A DNA stretch of 14,317 bases from Gammaproteobacteria bacterium (lineage in GTDB: Bacteria > Pseudomonadota > Gammaproteobacteria > Pseudomonadales > Pseudohongiellaceae), in contig JAESUT010000141.1 in NCBI GenBank assembly GCA_016762995.1, positions 11,771-26,087 on the forward strand, written 5' to 3'. A model generated the notes under the pieces. The model was not told the DNA's origin and did not search any database. It saw only the letters and a program-made list of their open reading frames with translations. This document shows, piece by piece, positions 1 to 8,919 of this stretch. Position 1 is the first letter of the stretch. Every line of letters starts with the position of its first letter. Made by a program: the position numbers and the translations under genes.

Positions 1-137
1 TCGGACAAATTGTTCTCGGCAGCCAACGCCTGCATAGTCTTCTCGGGCAGCCATTCCTGTAGCGGGCAAATTGCCGCCGGATTGCCTTCGAAGGGCTTAT
101 TAGCAAAGGCATCGACCTGATATACATTGATCTTCAC
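1..137 (-). CDS. PhzF-family protein, N-terminal fragment
   Basis: This is the first 45 codons of a minus-strand gene that runs off the left edge. The start of the product reads KINVYQVDAFANKPFEGNPA, then AICPL. That is the highly recognisable beginning of PhzF-family proteins (phenazine-biosynthesis-like, diaminopimelate-epimerase fold), where the YQVDAF and GNPAAV/I segments are conserved. PhzF itself is an isomerase, but most bacterial family members have no known substrate, so a phenazine role should not be assumed. I chose the GTG at 137 because family members start two or three residues before the IYQVDAF segment. A second in-frame GTG lies at 152, and there is no suitable ATG. The Shine-Dalgarno is weak (GTGGGAA about 6-12 bases upstream). 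The gene lies downstream of the dsbD terminator and is probably transcribed separately. The C-terminal half is not visible. Confidence 0.82.
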   Translation of the reverse strand, partial: MKINVYQVDAFANKPFEGNPAAICPLQEWLPEKTMQALAAENNLS

Positions 138-176
138 TGAATATTTTCCCACTAGATAGAATAAAGGACCACATTT

Positions 177-229
177 AAAGGCCGCTATCACTCAACTTGA
201 AATAGATTCAAGTGAGCAATGCGGCCTTT
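177..229 (-). terminator. Hairpin terminator after dsbD
   Basis: A nested inverted repeat fills the gap between the dsbD stop and the PhzF-family start. The outer arms AAAGGCCGC (177-185) and GCGGCCTTT (221-229) pair perfectly. Inside them a second stem, CTCAACTTGAA (191-201) with TTCAAGTGAG (207-216), pairs with one bulged A. Reading the minus strand, the GC-rich arm runs into TTTAAAT, so it can end dsbD transcription. On the plus strand it runs into five Ts, so it may work in both directions. The internal second stem is more elaborate than a minimal terminator. Confidence 0.7.
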
Positions 230-256
230 TTGAAGCGCAGCAATTAAATAAGCTAG

Positions 257-3181
257 CTAGATGCTGGTGAAGGCATCAACGACTAATCCCGGTGTAAGAA
301 TCTGCGGAAGGATAATCGGCTCCTTGCTGCTGTCGCCTGGATAGAGGACATACAGTGGCACTGAAGGACGGTTAAAATGATCAAGAATCGCAGTGATCTC
401 CGGATCTTCATTCGTCCAATCGCCTTTCATGTAGGTTATGTCATTGTCTAATAGTGCTTGTGTGACACGTTCGGTGCTAAGGGTAGTCTGCTCGTTGGCG
501 AGACAAGTAATGCACCATGCGGCGGTCATGTTAATGAACACAGGACGACCTTCGGCCTGTATTTCATTTAGTCGAGCCGTGCTAAAAACTTCGTAGTTCT
601 GTGTAGAGTTGCCATCCGCATCGACGCTCGCTGTTTGTACCGATGAGGACGTCTGCAAGAAAGGCGTCTGCATCAGGTAAACCGCAGCGACTAGCGCCAT
701 GGCGCCTACAGCATAATTAACTGTGCGCAGTATCGGCCCCATGGTAAAACGGCGTTGGTACATCCAGGCTGCGAAGGCGAGCAAGATACACACGCCAAGC
801 ACCATCGACATACCCATGACCCCTACTTGCGTACCCAATACCCAGAGGAAGAACAGGGCTGCTGCATACAGAGGGAATGCCATGAGCTGCTTGAATGTTA
901 CCATCCACGCACCTGGTTTAGGCATGTACTTGGTAAGAGCCGGCATGTAGGAGAGCACAAGAATCGGTGACGCCATCCCTAGGCCCAAGGCTACGAATAC
1001 CAACATGGCAACTCCCCAAGACTGGGTGAGTGCGAAACCAAGTGCAGGGCCCATGAAGGGTGCAGTGCAAGGTGTAGCCACTGTCGTTGCTAATACACCG
1101 GTGAAGAACGAACCCTTGTAACCTTTCTTCTGCGTTAGGTTGCCACCGGCACCCATGAGGCCCACACCGATCTCGAAGACGCCCGAAAGACTGAGGGCCA
1201 TCATGAAGAACACATACACGATAAACGCGAGAAACCAAGGTTGCTGGAACTGGAACGCCCAACCAATGCGCTCCCCACCGGCACGTAAGACGATAAGAAC
1301 TGTTGCTAAGGCCACGAAAGTCGCAACCACGCCAACGGTGTAAGCGAGACCGTCCATGCGCTGCTTGTGCACAGATTCACCCGCATTCTTAGCAAAGCTA
1401 AGTGCCTTCATTGAGAGCACTGGAAACACGCAGGGCATTAGGTTCAGTATGAGGCCGCCCATAAGTGCGAACAATATATACAGTAAAAGCCCGCCGCCTG
1501 CCCCGCCATCGCTGCCTGAATTAGCCGCGGCGGCAAGAGGCATTATAGTTGTTAGATTCGCATCCGCTGTTGGGTTCTGAAAGTCATAGGCAGTGCGCTC
1601 TCCTTGTTCGTTCTCTAGGACAAGAACTCCATAAACTTCGGTGAGGTCTTCCAACATACGTCTTGGCTGTTGGTGGGTAATCTGCAGCAGATTTCCTTGA
1701 ATGCTGACATCTCTTAACGGGCCTGGCTTGATAATGCGGCGCTGTTCGGGAAAGAAAAACGCATCAGTGTACTCAGAAAAAATTGCATCTGGCGCCTCGA
1801 AACCGAGACTCACCCGCTCACCGGCAACGGCGATGAGCGATTTGATGTCATGATCGATTATTGGGAACTGCGCTCTAGCGGTCGCGAAGATCTGCGCATT
1901 ACCCGCGTCTAGCTCCGGAGATTGTGCAACTGGCAGCGTGATACTGAGTCGCTGCTCTCCAGGAATACAGATCTGCTCGCAGACGTTCCAGAAAGCCAAG
2001 GTAGATAGCTCGACCGTATCACCTTGGTAGTCTGCTGGAATAGTGACTGCAATGGGATGCAGCACTTCTTCCTCGTAGGCGAAGTTAACCAAATCTGTGT
2101 CGTAGAACGGAAGCCAATGTGGAGCCGGCCACAGCAACTCGCCGATATTCGTACCCTCGGGCGCCAGCCATTCATTCGCGCTAGTAGGCTCGCCGCTATC
2201 GCCACCCATCTTCCAATAGGTGTGCCAGTGCTCGGCAGGTTGCAGACGCAATCCTAGCCACGTTGTCTCACCCGGCACTATGTTTGTGGTCTCCGAGATG
2301 AGTTCTACTTCAATGCTATGGTCCCAGGCCACGTTCGCGTATCGCGGTTTAATGTCGTAACCGTGCCACTGCCCATCGTCGTCGATGTAGGCGAGCAATC
2401 CATTGAGCTGTGTAAGATCGGCATCGAAACGACGGTGCTGCTCTGTAGAAATCTGCAGGCGATCGCCGTCTTTCATGATTTTGCGGTAGGGAGCGTACTT
2501 CATGATGCGGCGCTGTTCAGGGAAGAACCAAACCTCATCGACATCATCGAATAGATTTTCTTCTGCCTCGATCATGACATTGAATTTGCCATCGAAGCTG
2601 TTGAAGCTGGCCTGTAGGCTGTGCTGATCAGCCGGCACTGGAGTCATGGCACGCGACTCGGCAAAACCCTGCTGCCACTGCTCATTAAGCTGCGCGCTAC
2701 TACCAACAGGCAGCGACAAATCAAACGTCGCTGAACCGGGTATACAGATCTCGTAACAGACCTGATAGTCGACATTGGTATGGATAGAAAAACTCGAAGC
2801 GCTGTAATCAGCAGGAACAGTGACAGGAATCGGTAGGAATACTTCGCGCTCAAAGGTAAACGTAACGAGGTCACTGCCAGGAAAAGGAGTCCATTCGGGA
2901 ATCGGCCAGACGATATCGCCAACACTCGCGCCAACTGGCAATTGCCACGCGTTCGCTTCTGTCGCTTCGCCGCTATCGCCGCCAAATTTCCAGTAAGTAT
3001 GCCAGTGTTCGATAGGGTCCAGCCGGATAGCTAGCCATAGCGTTTCGCCGGGAACCACATTACTAGTTTCCGAAACTAGCTCAACCTCGATTTGATCGGT
3101 TTTATGAAGCTGTGCCTGAGCACTGCCAGTCACTAGAATAAAACCTAGAAATATCAGAAAGTTATGTAATTTAGTTCGCAT
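257..3181 (-). CDS. dsbD: DsbD/ScsB-type thiol:disulfide interchange protein, duplicated N-terminus
   Basis: This 974-residue inner-membrane protein should carry electrons from cytoplasmic thioredoxin to periplasmic thiol proteins such as DsbC. A signal peptide (residues 1-23, ending AQA) precedes two homologous periplasmic modules (about 31-283 and 290-540). Each has HWHTYWK, GGDSGE, a CxxxC pair ending in CIPG (C142/C146 and C401/C405) and an FFPEQRR segment. About eight membrane segments follow (565-838), with the conserved cysteines in LMPCVFP (C584) and ATPCTAPF (C705). A C-terminal thioredoxin-like domain carries WCITC (C890/C893). The N-terminal module resembles the ScsB branch more than E. 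coli DsbD. Family members usually have one module and are roughly 250 residues shorter. The frame stays open to an ATG at 3271, but I start at 3181: GGGAG sits 5 bases upstream and a signal peptide begins there. All reactive cysteines are present. Confidence 0.93.
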   Translation of the reverse strand: MRTKLHNFLIFLGFILVTGSAQAQLHKTDQIEVELVSETSNVVPGETLWLAIRLDPIEHWHTYWKFGGDSGEATEANAWQLPVGASVGDIVWPIPEWTPFPGSDLVTFTFEREVFLPIPVTVPADYSASSFSIHTNVDYQVCYEICIPGSATFDLSLPVGSSAQLNEQWQQGFAESRAMTPVPADQHSLQASFNSFDGKFNVMIEAEENLFDDVDEVWFFPEQRRIMKYAPYRKIMKDGDRLQISTEQHRRFDADLTQLNGLLAYIDDDGQWHGYDIKPRYANVAWDHSIEVELISETTNIVPGETTWLGLRLQPAEHWHTYWKMGGDSGEPTSANEWLAPEGTNIGELLWPAPHWLPFYDTDLVNFAYEEEVLHPIAVTIPADYQGDTVELSTLAFWNVCEQICIPGEQRLSITLPVAQSPELDAGNAQIFATARAQFPIIDHDIKSLIAVAGERVSLGFEAPDAIFSEYTDAFFFPEQRRIIKPGPLRDVSIQGNLLQITHQQPRRMLEDLTEVYGVLVLENEQGERTAYDFQNPTADANLTTIMPLAAAANSGSDGGAGGGLLLYILFALMGGLILNLMPCVFPVLSMKALSFAKNAGESVHKQRMDGLAYTVGVVATFVALATVLIVLRAGGERIGWAFQFQQPWFLAFIVYVFFMMALSLSGVFEIGVGLMGAGGNLTQKKGYKGSFFTGVLATTVATPCTAPFMGPALGFALTQSWGVAMLVFVALGLGMASPILVLSYMPALTKYMPKPGAWMVTFKQLMAFPLYAAALFFLWVLGTQVGVMGMSMVLGVCILLAFAAWMYQRRFTMGPILRTVNYAVGAMALVAAVYLMQTPFLQTSSSVQTASVDADGNSTQNYEVFSTARLNEIQAEGRPVFINMTAAWCITCLANEQTTLSTERVTQALLDNDITYMKGDWTNEDPEITAILDHFNRPSVPLYVLYPGDSSKEPIILPQILTPGLVVDAFTSI
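1562..3091 (-). repeat. Tandem duplication of the periplasmic module inside dsbD
   Basis: Residues 31-283 and 290-540 of the DsbD-like protein align end to end with a constant offset of about 257-259 residues. Shared segments include IEVEL(V/I)SET, VPGET, EHWHTYWK, GGDSGE, VPADY/IPADY, CxxICIPG, LSLPV/ITLPV and FFPEQRRI. By eye more than half of the first 128 positions are identical. At DNA level the copies are clearly diverged, so this is an old, retained duplication and not an assembly artefact or recent slippage. Both copies keep their cysteine pair. Confidence 0.9.
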
Positions 3182-3186
3182 TTTGA

Positions 3187-3191
3187 CTCCC
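3187..3191 (-). promoter_or_regulatory. Ribosome binding site that fixes the dsbD start
   Basis: GGGAG on the minus strand lies five bases before the ATG at 3181. It supports the signal-peptide start over the upstream in-frame ATG at 3271, which directly follows a TAA and has no good Shine-Dalgarno. Confidence 0.75.
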
Positions 3192-3498
3192 ATCAAATGA
3201 TGCTCAAGATGATACGCGACCGGACCGTAGTTAGTGTGCCAAAAGGTAACAAAATCGGGCCATTCTGTCATTTAAAGACCGCGTAGACGCCGCTTTATTT
3301 CAGGCACCCTTGACAAATAACCATGGAATCATCTGCTCAGGCAATTAACCCCAGATTAACACTCGATCAGAGTTCTGGCACACTAGGCTACAGGGCTGTT
3401 TTGAGTAATCAGGCTCACGCTCCCCCAGCCATACTGGTGGCTCCTCATCACTCTCCAACTTTAGCCATTCAATGTGCCGTCACGACTCATCAGGCGCC

Positions 3499-4050
3499 CT
3501 AACTTAACCCACCGAAAGACTTCAGAGCCTTGATCTCCTGACAGAATACAGCCAGCCCATTTTGTAATGCTGCACTGATTTCAGTATTTGCAACAATACC
3601 TTCAACATCCAACTCGCTACTTAACAATGGAATAGAAACATGCGCCTTGTGAATGACATTAGCTGACATAGTAGTCAGTATTTCCCTCAAAGATGCTTGT
3701 GCATGGGAGGCTCTGGGAGACGTATTGATTAACATTATGGGCATGACTGGAAACTCCGCCCCACTTACCAACCAATCGAGTGCGTTCTTAAGCGGACCAC
3801 TAACACCATGAGCATACTCTGGGCTGGCTATTATCAAACCATCAGATTCACCCAGAACCAACTTCAGCTCTCCCAGAGCTGGAATGTTTTCTTCTTCGCG
3901 ATCGGGATTAAACAAAGGCAACTTAGCAATATCACCAACCGAAATTTTAATATGGCTAGGTGCTAGTAATTCTAGAGCTTTAAGTGCAGCAGTATTGTAA
4001 GAGGACTTACGCAGACTCCCCGATAGCGCTAATAAATTGAACCTTTCCAT
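3499..4050 (-). CDS. NADPH-dependent FMN reductase-like flavoprotein
   Basis: The 183-residue product has the flavodoxin-like fold of the NADPH-dependent FMN reductase family (ChrR/azoreductase type): a soluble flavin enzyme that passes electrons from NAD(P)H to quinones, dyes or metal oxyanions. The phosphate-binding loop GSLRKSSYN is at residues 11-19, directly after the first beta strand (FNLLALS). The second flavin-contact segment, SPEYAHGVSGPLKNALDW, spans about 76-93 and is close to the family consensus. Length is typical for the family. The ATG is preceded by AAGGTG about six bases upstream. The gene stands between recJ and dsbD with 98 bases upstream and 317 bases down to the dsbD start, so it is probably its own unit. 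The substrate cannot be read from sequence; the family assignment is firm, the exact role is not. Confidence 0.88.
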   Translation of the reverse strand: MERFNLLALSGSLRKSSYNTAALKALELLAPSHIKISVGDIAKLPLFNPDREEENIPALGELKLVLGESDGLIIASPEYAHGVSGPLKNALDWLVSGAEFPVMPIMLINTSPRASHAQASLREILTTMSANVIHKAHVSIPLLSSELDVEGIVANTEISAALQNGLAVFCQEIKALKSFGGLS

Positions 4051-4148
4051 TAAACACCTTGCCTATTATCTAGGGCAACTACCTAATTCATACTGAAGCG
4101 CTCTAGTCATACTGGCCACTATTTTATGCAGGGCACGGCAGCAAAAAA

Positions 4149-5888
4149 TTATTGCCACGCGATTATATGCTCCACCATAAGTTGCAGTGATTGATCCCCC
4201 CTGAACTCATTGATATCAAGCCTGTAGACGAGCTCGATGTCAGTCATGTCCGGAGCCGGCCAATCTTGCTTGTCGATATTGAAAGCGATGGCATCGATGG
4301 TCTGCTGTGGTGCAAACTCGGGTGCTAGCAGCAACTTTAAATGGTTTTCCCCTACCCTGCGCTGCTGAATAACTTTGAACTTGCCATCAAAAACAGGCTC
4401 AGGAAATTCCTGTCCCCAGGGGCCGGCTTTGCTAAGCTCCGCGGCAGTCTCCATAGAGAAGTCATCTTGCTCGATTTCTCCATCACTCAGTATCTGTGCT
4501 TGCAACAGCTCTTCACTTAATAGCAGCGCGGCTTGCTCCTGAAATGCCACAGTGAATTCTTCTAGCTTGTCCTTCGCCAAGCTGAGACCTGCCGCCATCG
4601 CGTGGCCACCGAACTTACTGATCATACCCGGATTGCGGCTAGCCACGGCATCTAGAGCGTCGCGAATATGGAATCCCTTGATGGACCTGGCAGAACCTTT
4701 TATCTCGTTACCTGAATCGTTTGCGTCTGCAAAGGCAATGACGGGACGATTGAACTTCTCCTTCACGCGCGAAGCGAGAATACCCACAACACCTTGGTGC
4801 CATCGCCCATCATAGATACACAACGCGGCAGGAAGGTCCGTCGCATCCAGTGAAAATTCCTGCAGAAACTTGAAGGCTTGTTCGCGCATATCGCCTTCGA
4901 TCTGTTTGCGGTCCTTGTTCAGCCCATCGAGCTGTAGAGCGAGTTTATAGGCTGTGCCTTCGTGCTCGGTCAACAGGCATTCGATGCCCGTGGACATGTC
5001 ATCCAGCCTTCCTGCCGCGTTTAATCTAGGGCCGACGCTGAAACCAAGGTCGGAGGCGGCAAGGTTAGCGCTGCTGCGGCCGGCGATCTCCAAGAGGCTC
5101 TTAATGCCGGAGACAGCGCGTCCTGCTCGGATTCTCCTCAAGCCTTCGCTAACTAAAATACGGTTATTGCGATCGAGTGCGACCACATCAGCTACAGTTC
5201 CTAATGCGACGAGGTCTAGAAGATCCGCAAGTTTGGGCTCCGCAATAGCCTTTTCTTCAAACCAATTAACTTCCCGTAGCTTTGCTCGCAGTGCCAGCAT
5301 GACGTAGAAGATCACGCCAACACCGGCGATGCTCTTGCTAGGAAAATCACAGCCAGATTGATTTGGATTGACTATCGCATCCGCATCTGGCGCTGTAACG
5401 CCCGGCAGATGGTGATCGGTAATAAGCGTCTTTATACCCGCCGCTTTCGCAGCCAAAACTCCCTCTATGCTGGAGATGCCATTGTCGACGGTGATAATAA
5501 GATCGGGGTTTCGAGTCTTCGCCAGCTCGACTATCTCGGGTGTTAGGCCGTAGCCATAATCGAATCGGTTGGGAACGATGTAATCGGTGTGCTGAAAGCC
5601 AAATTGTCTGAGCGCCTTAAGCGCTACCACGCAGCTCGTCGCCCCATCCGCGTCGAAATCGGCAACGACAAGAACGCGCTGCTGCTGCTGCAGGGCATCG
5701 AGCAACAACTGAACGGCTTCAATGATGCCCTTGAACTGTCTCGGAGGAATGAGATTCTCAAGTCCGAGTTCTAGCTCTTCGACATCTTTGATATTGCGCT
5801 GGCTATAGACACGCCTAAGAAGCGGGTGCATAGAATCGGGAAGGTTTAGTGTGGTGTCTGCCACTCTACGTTTAACGAGTAGTGTCAT
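4149..5888 (-). CDS. recJ: Single-stranded-DNA-specific 5'-3' exonuclease RecJ
   Basis: This 579-residue protein (E. coli RecJ is 577) degrades single-stranded DNA 5' to 3' in RecF-pathway recombination, mismatch repair and base-excision repair. The DHH-family metal-binding motifs appear in order: VADFDADG (D77, D79, D81), VDNG (D135), DHH (158-160) and the GTVADV aspartate (D234). GPRLNAAGRLDD begins at 286, and the DHHA1 segment GGHAMAAG lies at about 427-434, after GSARSIKGFHIRD. A C-terminal OB-like region completes the protein. No key residue is missing. The ATG at 5888 has only a modest Shine-Dalgarno (AGGG about 7 bases upstream). It follows thrC by 73 bases on the same strand, as in pseudomonads where recJ sits near hom-thrC, and may be co-transcribed with thrC. 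Confidence 0.97.
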   Translation of the reverse strand: MTLLVKRRVADTTLNLPDSMHPLLRRVYSQRNIKDVEELELGLENLIPPRQFKGIIEAVQLLLDALQQQQRVLVVADFDADGATSCVVALKALRQFGFQHTDYIVPNRFDYGYGLTPEIVELAKTRNPDLIITVDNGISSIEGVLAAKAAGIKTLITDHHLPGVTAPDADAIVNPNQSGCDFPSKSIAGVGVIFYVMLALRAKLREVNWFEEKAIAEPKLADLLDLVALGTVADVVALDRNNRILVSEGLRRIRAGRAVSGIKSLLEIAGRSSANLAASDLGFSVGPRLNAAGRLDDMSTGIECLLTEHEGTAYKLALQLDGLNKDRKQIEGDMREQAFKFLQEFSLDATDLPAALCIYDGRWHQGVVGILASRVKEKFNRPVIAFADANDSGNEIKGSARSIKGFHIRDALDAVASRNPGMISKFGGHAMAAGLSLAKDKLEEFTVAFQEQAALLLSEELLQAQILSDGEIEQDDFSMETAAELSKAGPWGQEFPEPVFDGKFKVIQQRRVGENHLKLLLAPEFAPQQTIDAIAFNIDKQDWPAPDMTDIELVYRLDINEFRGDQSLQLMVEHIIAWQ

Positions 5889-5961
5889 CAGAGCCCTATT
5901 TATTCGATACAGCTGAAGCTAGGTGACGGCTATACTTACCGAGATGCTTTTTTAGGATCGA

Positions 5962-7356
5962 CTAGTTATGTGCGTGTTTTTTAACGAACTCTGTCACCGC
6001 CGCCAGTTCGTTCGGCACGACGCTATAGTGTTCTTCCTTCTCAAACAAATCTGACAGATGAGGAGGTAGCTCTGGTGTATCCAACCCAGCCTCAGTGATA
6101 GCATCACTAAACTTCGCGGGATGCGCAGTAGAGAGCGTGATCATTGGTATACTTGAGTCTGCATTGCACTCTCTTGCAGCCCTGATACCAACGGCAGTGT
6201 GGGGGTCAATAAGCTTGCCTGTCTCCGCGAATACTTTAGCGATAGTTTCGCAGGTAAGCGCATCATCAACTCTAGCACTAGAGAAACATTCGCGCATCTG
6301 CTGCCACTTCTCATCTGATACCTGTTGCGATTCCTGACCAAGTTTCGACATGAATTCGCTAAGCTGCTCCGCATCTCGATCAAACAGATCGAACAGATAG
6401 CGCTCGAAGTTGCTCGAGACGAGAATATCCATGCTCGGGGATAGGGTATGGTTTAAACCAGTAGTGGAATACTCGTTGCTATTAATGAAACGATGCAAGA
6501 TGTCGTTGCTGTTCGTGGCTACGACTAATTGCTTGATGGGTAAGCCGATGCGTTTGGCGAGAAAGCCCGCGTAGATGTCGCCGAAATTCCCAGTCGGAAC
6601 TGAGAAAGAAACCGCCTGCTCTGGTGCCCCTACCTTAAGTGCCGCTGAGAAGTAATAGACGATCTGCATCATTATCCGCGCCCAGTTTATGGAATTCACG
6701 GCGACAAGCTGACTCTCGTCAGAAAGAAATGATTGATCGGCGAATGCGGCCTTAACGATGCTCTGACAATCATCGAAGTTTCCTTGAACTGCCAGATTAA
6801 ACACGTTATCGCCAACGACCGTAGTCATCTGCCTGCGCTGCACCTCGGAGACACGCTGATGCGGATGCAAGATAAAAATATCGACCTGCTTGGAGCGCCT
6901 GCAACCTTCCAGGGCTGCTGAACCGGTATCTCCCGATGTCGCCCCAAGGATAACCACACGCTGCTCGTTCTTTTGCAGCACATAGTCGAGCAGACGACCC
7001 AGCACTTGCAAGGCGAAGTCCTTAAATGCCAGGGTAGGTCCGTGATACAACTCCAACATAAAGTCGTTATCTGCGAGCTTAGTCAGCGGCGCCACATCGG
7101 GGTGATCGAATTGGGCATAACTATCAATGACGATCTTACGCAAAGCCTCTGCCGGTATTTCGTCGCCGATAAAGGGAGAGACTATTTTTAATACGAGCTC
7201 GGGATAGCTAAGATTTTTCCATGACGCTATTTCCTCGACGGAAAAATGAGGCAGCTCGGTAGGCACGTACAGGCCCCCATCTGGAGCTAAACCAGTTAGA
7301 AGCACCTGCTCAAATGTCTGCGGGGTACCACCGCCTCTAGTGCTTATATATTTCAA
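5962..7356 (-). CDS. thrC: Threonine synthase
   Basis: A PLP enzyme that converts O-phosphohomoserine to threonine in the cytoplasm. The 464-residue product starts KYISTRGGG, as fold-type-II threonine synthases of the ThrC1 type do. It carries the PLP lysine in HGPTLAFKDFALQ (K112), the phosphate-binding GATSGDTGSAA (about 138-148) and VPTGNFGDIYAG. E. coli ThrC is 428 residues; this length matches the longer type seen in pseudomonads. The start codon is TTG at 7356. AAGGA lies seven bases upstream (7364-7368), there is no in-frame ATG nearby, and the family N-terminus begins exactly there. It lies 76 bases after hom, so the two are likely one operon. Homoserine kinase (thrB), needed between them, is not in the window. 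Confidence 0.97.
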   Translation of the reverse strand: MKYISTRGGGTPQTFEQVLLTGLAPDGGLYVPTELPHFSVEEIASWKNLSYPELVLKIVSPFIGDEIPAEALRKIVIDSYAQFDHPDVAPLTKLADNDFMLELYHGPTLAFKDFALQVLGRLLDYVLQKNEQRVVILGATSGDTGSAALEGCRRSKQVDIFILHPHQRVSEVQRRQMTTVVGDNVFNLAVQGNFDDCQSIVKAAFADQSFLSDESQLVAVNSINWARIMMQIVYYFSAALKVGAPEQAVSFSVPTGNFGDIYAGFLAKRIGLPIKQLVVATNSNDILHRFINSNEYSTTGLNHTLSPSMDILVSSNFERYLFDLFDRDAEQLSEFMSKLGQESQQVSDEKWQQMRECFSSARVDDALTCETIAKVFAETGKLIDPHTAVGIRAARECNADSSIPMITLSTAHPAKFSDAITEAGLDTPELPPHLSDLFEKEEHYSVVPNELAAVTEFVKKHAHN

Positions 7357-7432
7357 CTCACAGTCCTTCTCTATTTTTTTCTTTCGCTCTAATATCTTTT
7401 AACGCCGATATTCGGTGGAGTTAATAACTACG

Positions 7433-8764
7433 CTAGTCCTCGAATGACTCGACGCGAATGCGCATGACTTCACCACTCACATCATCAAGTGCTTCGATCG
7501 CGGCGACGGCCAAATTCAATTTCTTCTCTAGCGCCTTGTGAGTAAGGATTACAATTGGCACCGTCTTACTATCGAGCTCTTTCTGAATAACTGCCTCTAT
7601 GCTGATGTCAAAGCCTTGAAGGATACTGGATATTTTCGCCAACACACCTACTACATCGTTTACTGGGATACGCAGATAATATTCCGATTCTATTTCTTCA
7701 ATTGAGACCACTTCCAAATCATCGTGCTTGGAGAGATAACCAAGTGCCGGCAGCAGTGGCTTGTTCATTCCTGCGAGCTTCTGTCTCGCGATATCAATTA
7801 CGTCGGCGACGACTGAGGATGCCGTAGCATCCGCACCAGCACCAGGGCCACTATAAAGGGTAGAACCTACAGCATTACCGTGCACAAGTACGGCATTACC
7901 GACACCGTCTACTCTTGCCAACAAGCGTTTGTGAGGGATTAACGTCGGGTGTACGCGCATCTCAACTCCGTTGTCTGTGCGGCGTGCGATTCCCAAGTGC
8001 TTTACTCGATACCCAAGCTGCTTCGCGAAGCCAATGTCTTCCGGCGTAATGCGGCTGATACCTTCAGTATAAGTTTTATCAAACTGCAGAGGAATTCCGA
8101 ATGCGATCGATGCCATGATTGTTAGCTTATGGGCAGCGTCGATACCCTCAACATCGAAGGCTGGATCAGCCTCGGCATAGCCAAGCTGCTGCGCTTCGGC
8201 GAGCACATCGGCGAACTGACGTTGTTTCTCAGCCATCTCGGTCAGGATGAAATTCCCCGTACCGTTGATGATACCTGCCAGCCAGTCGATCTTATTTGCA
8301 GATAGACCTTCTCGCAAAGCCTTAATAATTGGTATGCCGCCTGCGACACTGCTCTCAAATGCTAGGGTCACGGCATTATCCGTTGCAACTGCGAAGAGTT
8401 CATTACCGCGCTCTGCAATTAGAGCTTTGTTTGCTGTCACTACGTGCTTTCCGTTCGCCAACGCCTGACGAACCACCTCGAATGCAGGTTCGAAACCACC
8501 GATTGTCTCGATGACTATGTCCACCTCAGGATCGTTGACGACATCAAATGGATCATTGCTAATCTTGACTGCCGAGGCGACATCTCCACTTTTGATGCTA
8601 CGAGACGCTATTCTGACAACATCGATTGCACAGCCTACGCGACGGGTAATTTCTTCGCCGTTGTTCTGCAATAGGTTGTAACTGCCACCACCTACGGTAC
8701 CGAAGCCACAGATACCTATTTTTAGAGATTGAGATTTGATTGACTTGGCTGATTCAGAATTCAC
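7433..8764 (-). CDS. hom: Homoserine dehydrogenase (monofunctional, ACT domain)
   Basis: It reduces aspartate-4-semialdehyde to homoserine with NAD(P)H, the branch-point step toward threonine and methionine. The 443-residue protein has an N-terminal Rossmann fold with GICGFGTVGGG (GxGxxG at 20-25), TANKALIA (K113), the catalytic-domain motif NGTGNFILTEM (167-177) and DVEGIDAAHKL with K213. A C-terminal ACT domain (about 361-443, YYLRIPVNDVVGVLAKI onward) is the usual site of threonine feedback control. It is not fused to aspartokinase, unlike E. coli ThrA. The start is GTG at 8764: no ATG, GTG or TTG occurs in frame before the Rossmann motif, and an upstream TGA closes the frame. The Shine-Dalgarno is poor (CCGGGG about 7 bases upstream). 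It precedes thrC in the same direction. Confidence 0.97.
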   Translation of the reverse strand: MNSESAKSIKSQSLKIGICGFGTVGGGSYNLLQNNGEEITRRVGCAIDVVRIASRSIKSGDVASAVKISNDPFDVVNDPEVDIVIETIGGFEPAFEVVRQALANGKHVVTANKALIAERGNELFAVATDNAVTLAFESSVAGGIPIIKALREGLSANKIDWLAGIINGTGNFILTEMAEKQRQFADVLAEAQQLGYAEADPAFDVEGIDAAHKLTIMASIAFGIPLQFDKTYTEGISRITPEDIGFAKQLGYRVKHLGIARRTDNGVEMRVHPTLIPHKRLLARVDGVGNAVLVHGNAVGSTLYSGPGAGADATASSVVADVIDIARQKLAGMNKPLLPALGYLSKHDDLEVVSIEEIESEYYLRIPVNDVVGVLAKISSILQGFDISIEAVIQKELDSKTVPIVILTHKALEKKLNLAVAAIEALDDVSGEVMRIRVESFED

Positions 8765-8798
8765 AAAATGCCCCGGACTTATTCAATATTAGCGCCGA

Positions 8799-8827
8799 AT
8801 TATACTGGAAACATGCAAGAAACCCAG
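8799..8827 (-). promoter_or_regulatory. Possible hom-thrC promoter
   Basis: The minus strand holds a perfect TATAAT (8804-8799) 34 bases before the hom start, inside the 155-base dsbC-hom gap. The hexamer 17 bases further upstream (CTGGGT) is a poor -35, so this rests mainly on the -10 box. No convincing hairpin terminator is visible in this gap, so read-through from dsbC is also possible. Confidence 0.3.
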
Positions 8828-8919
8828 CAGTGTGGAGAGACAAGGTGTCTATTAAGGAAGGCGGGGTTGTTAAAGCTGGAGCCCGACGGGTAATCGAGAC
8901 TCCTAGATTAAAAGGCTAA

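Noticed and set aside
918..1262. Open frames of 60-115 codons overlapping dsbD, recJ, hom and ffh in other frames
   Set aside because: They lack family motifs, have unusual composition and lie inside well-supported genes; they are shadows of the real frames.
3427..3442. AGCCA/TGGCT hairpin between the flavin reductase gene and dsbD
   Set aside because: Five-base stem with no T-run and an alternative CCAG/CTGG pairing; too weak to call a terminator or REP element.
3479..3494. CTGATGAG on the minus strand (3493-3486), a hammerhead-ribozyme core word
   Set aside because: No matching GAAA core follows the short GTC/GAC stem and no stem I or III can be drawn around it; chance match.
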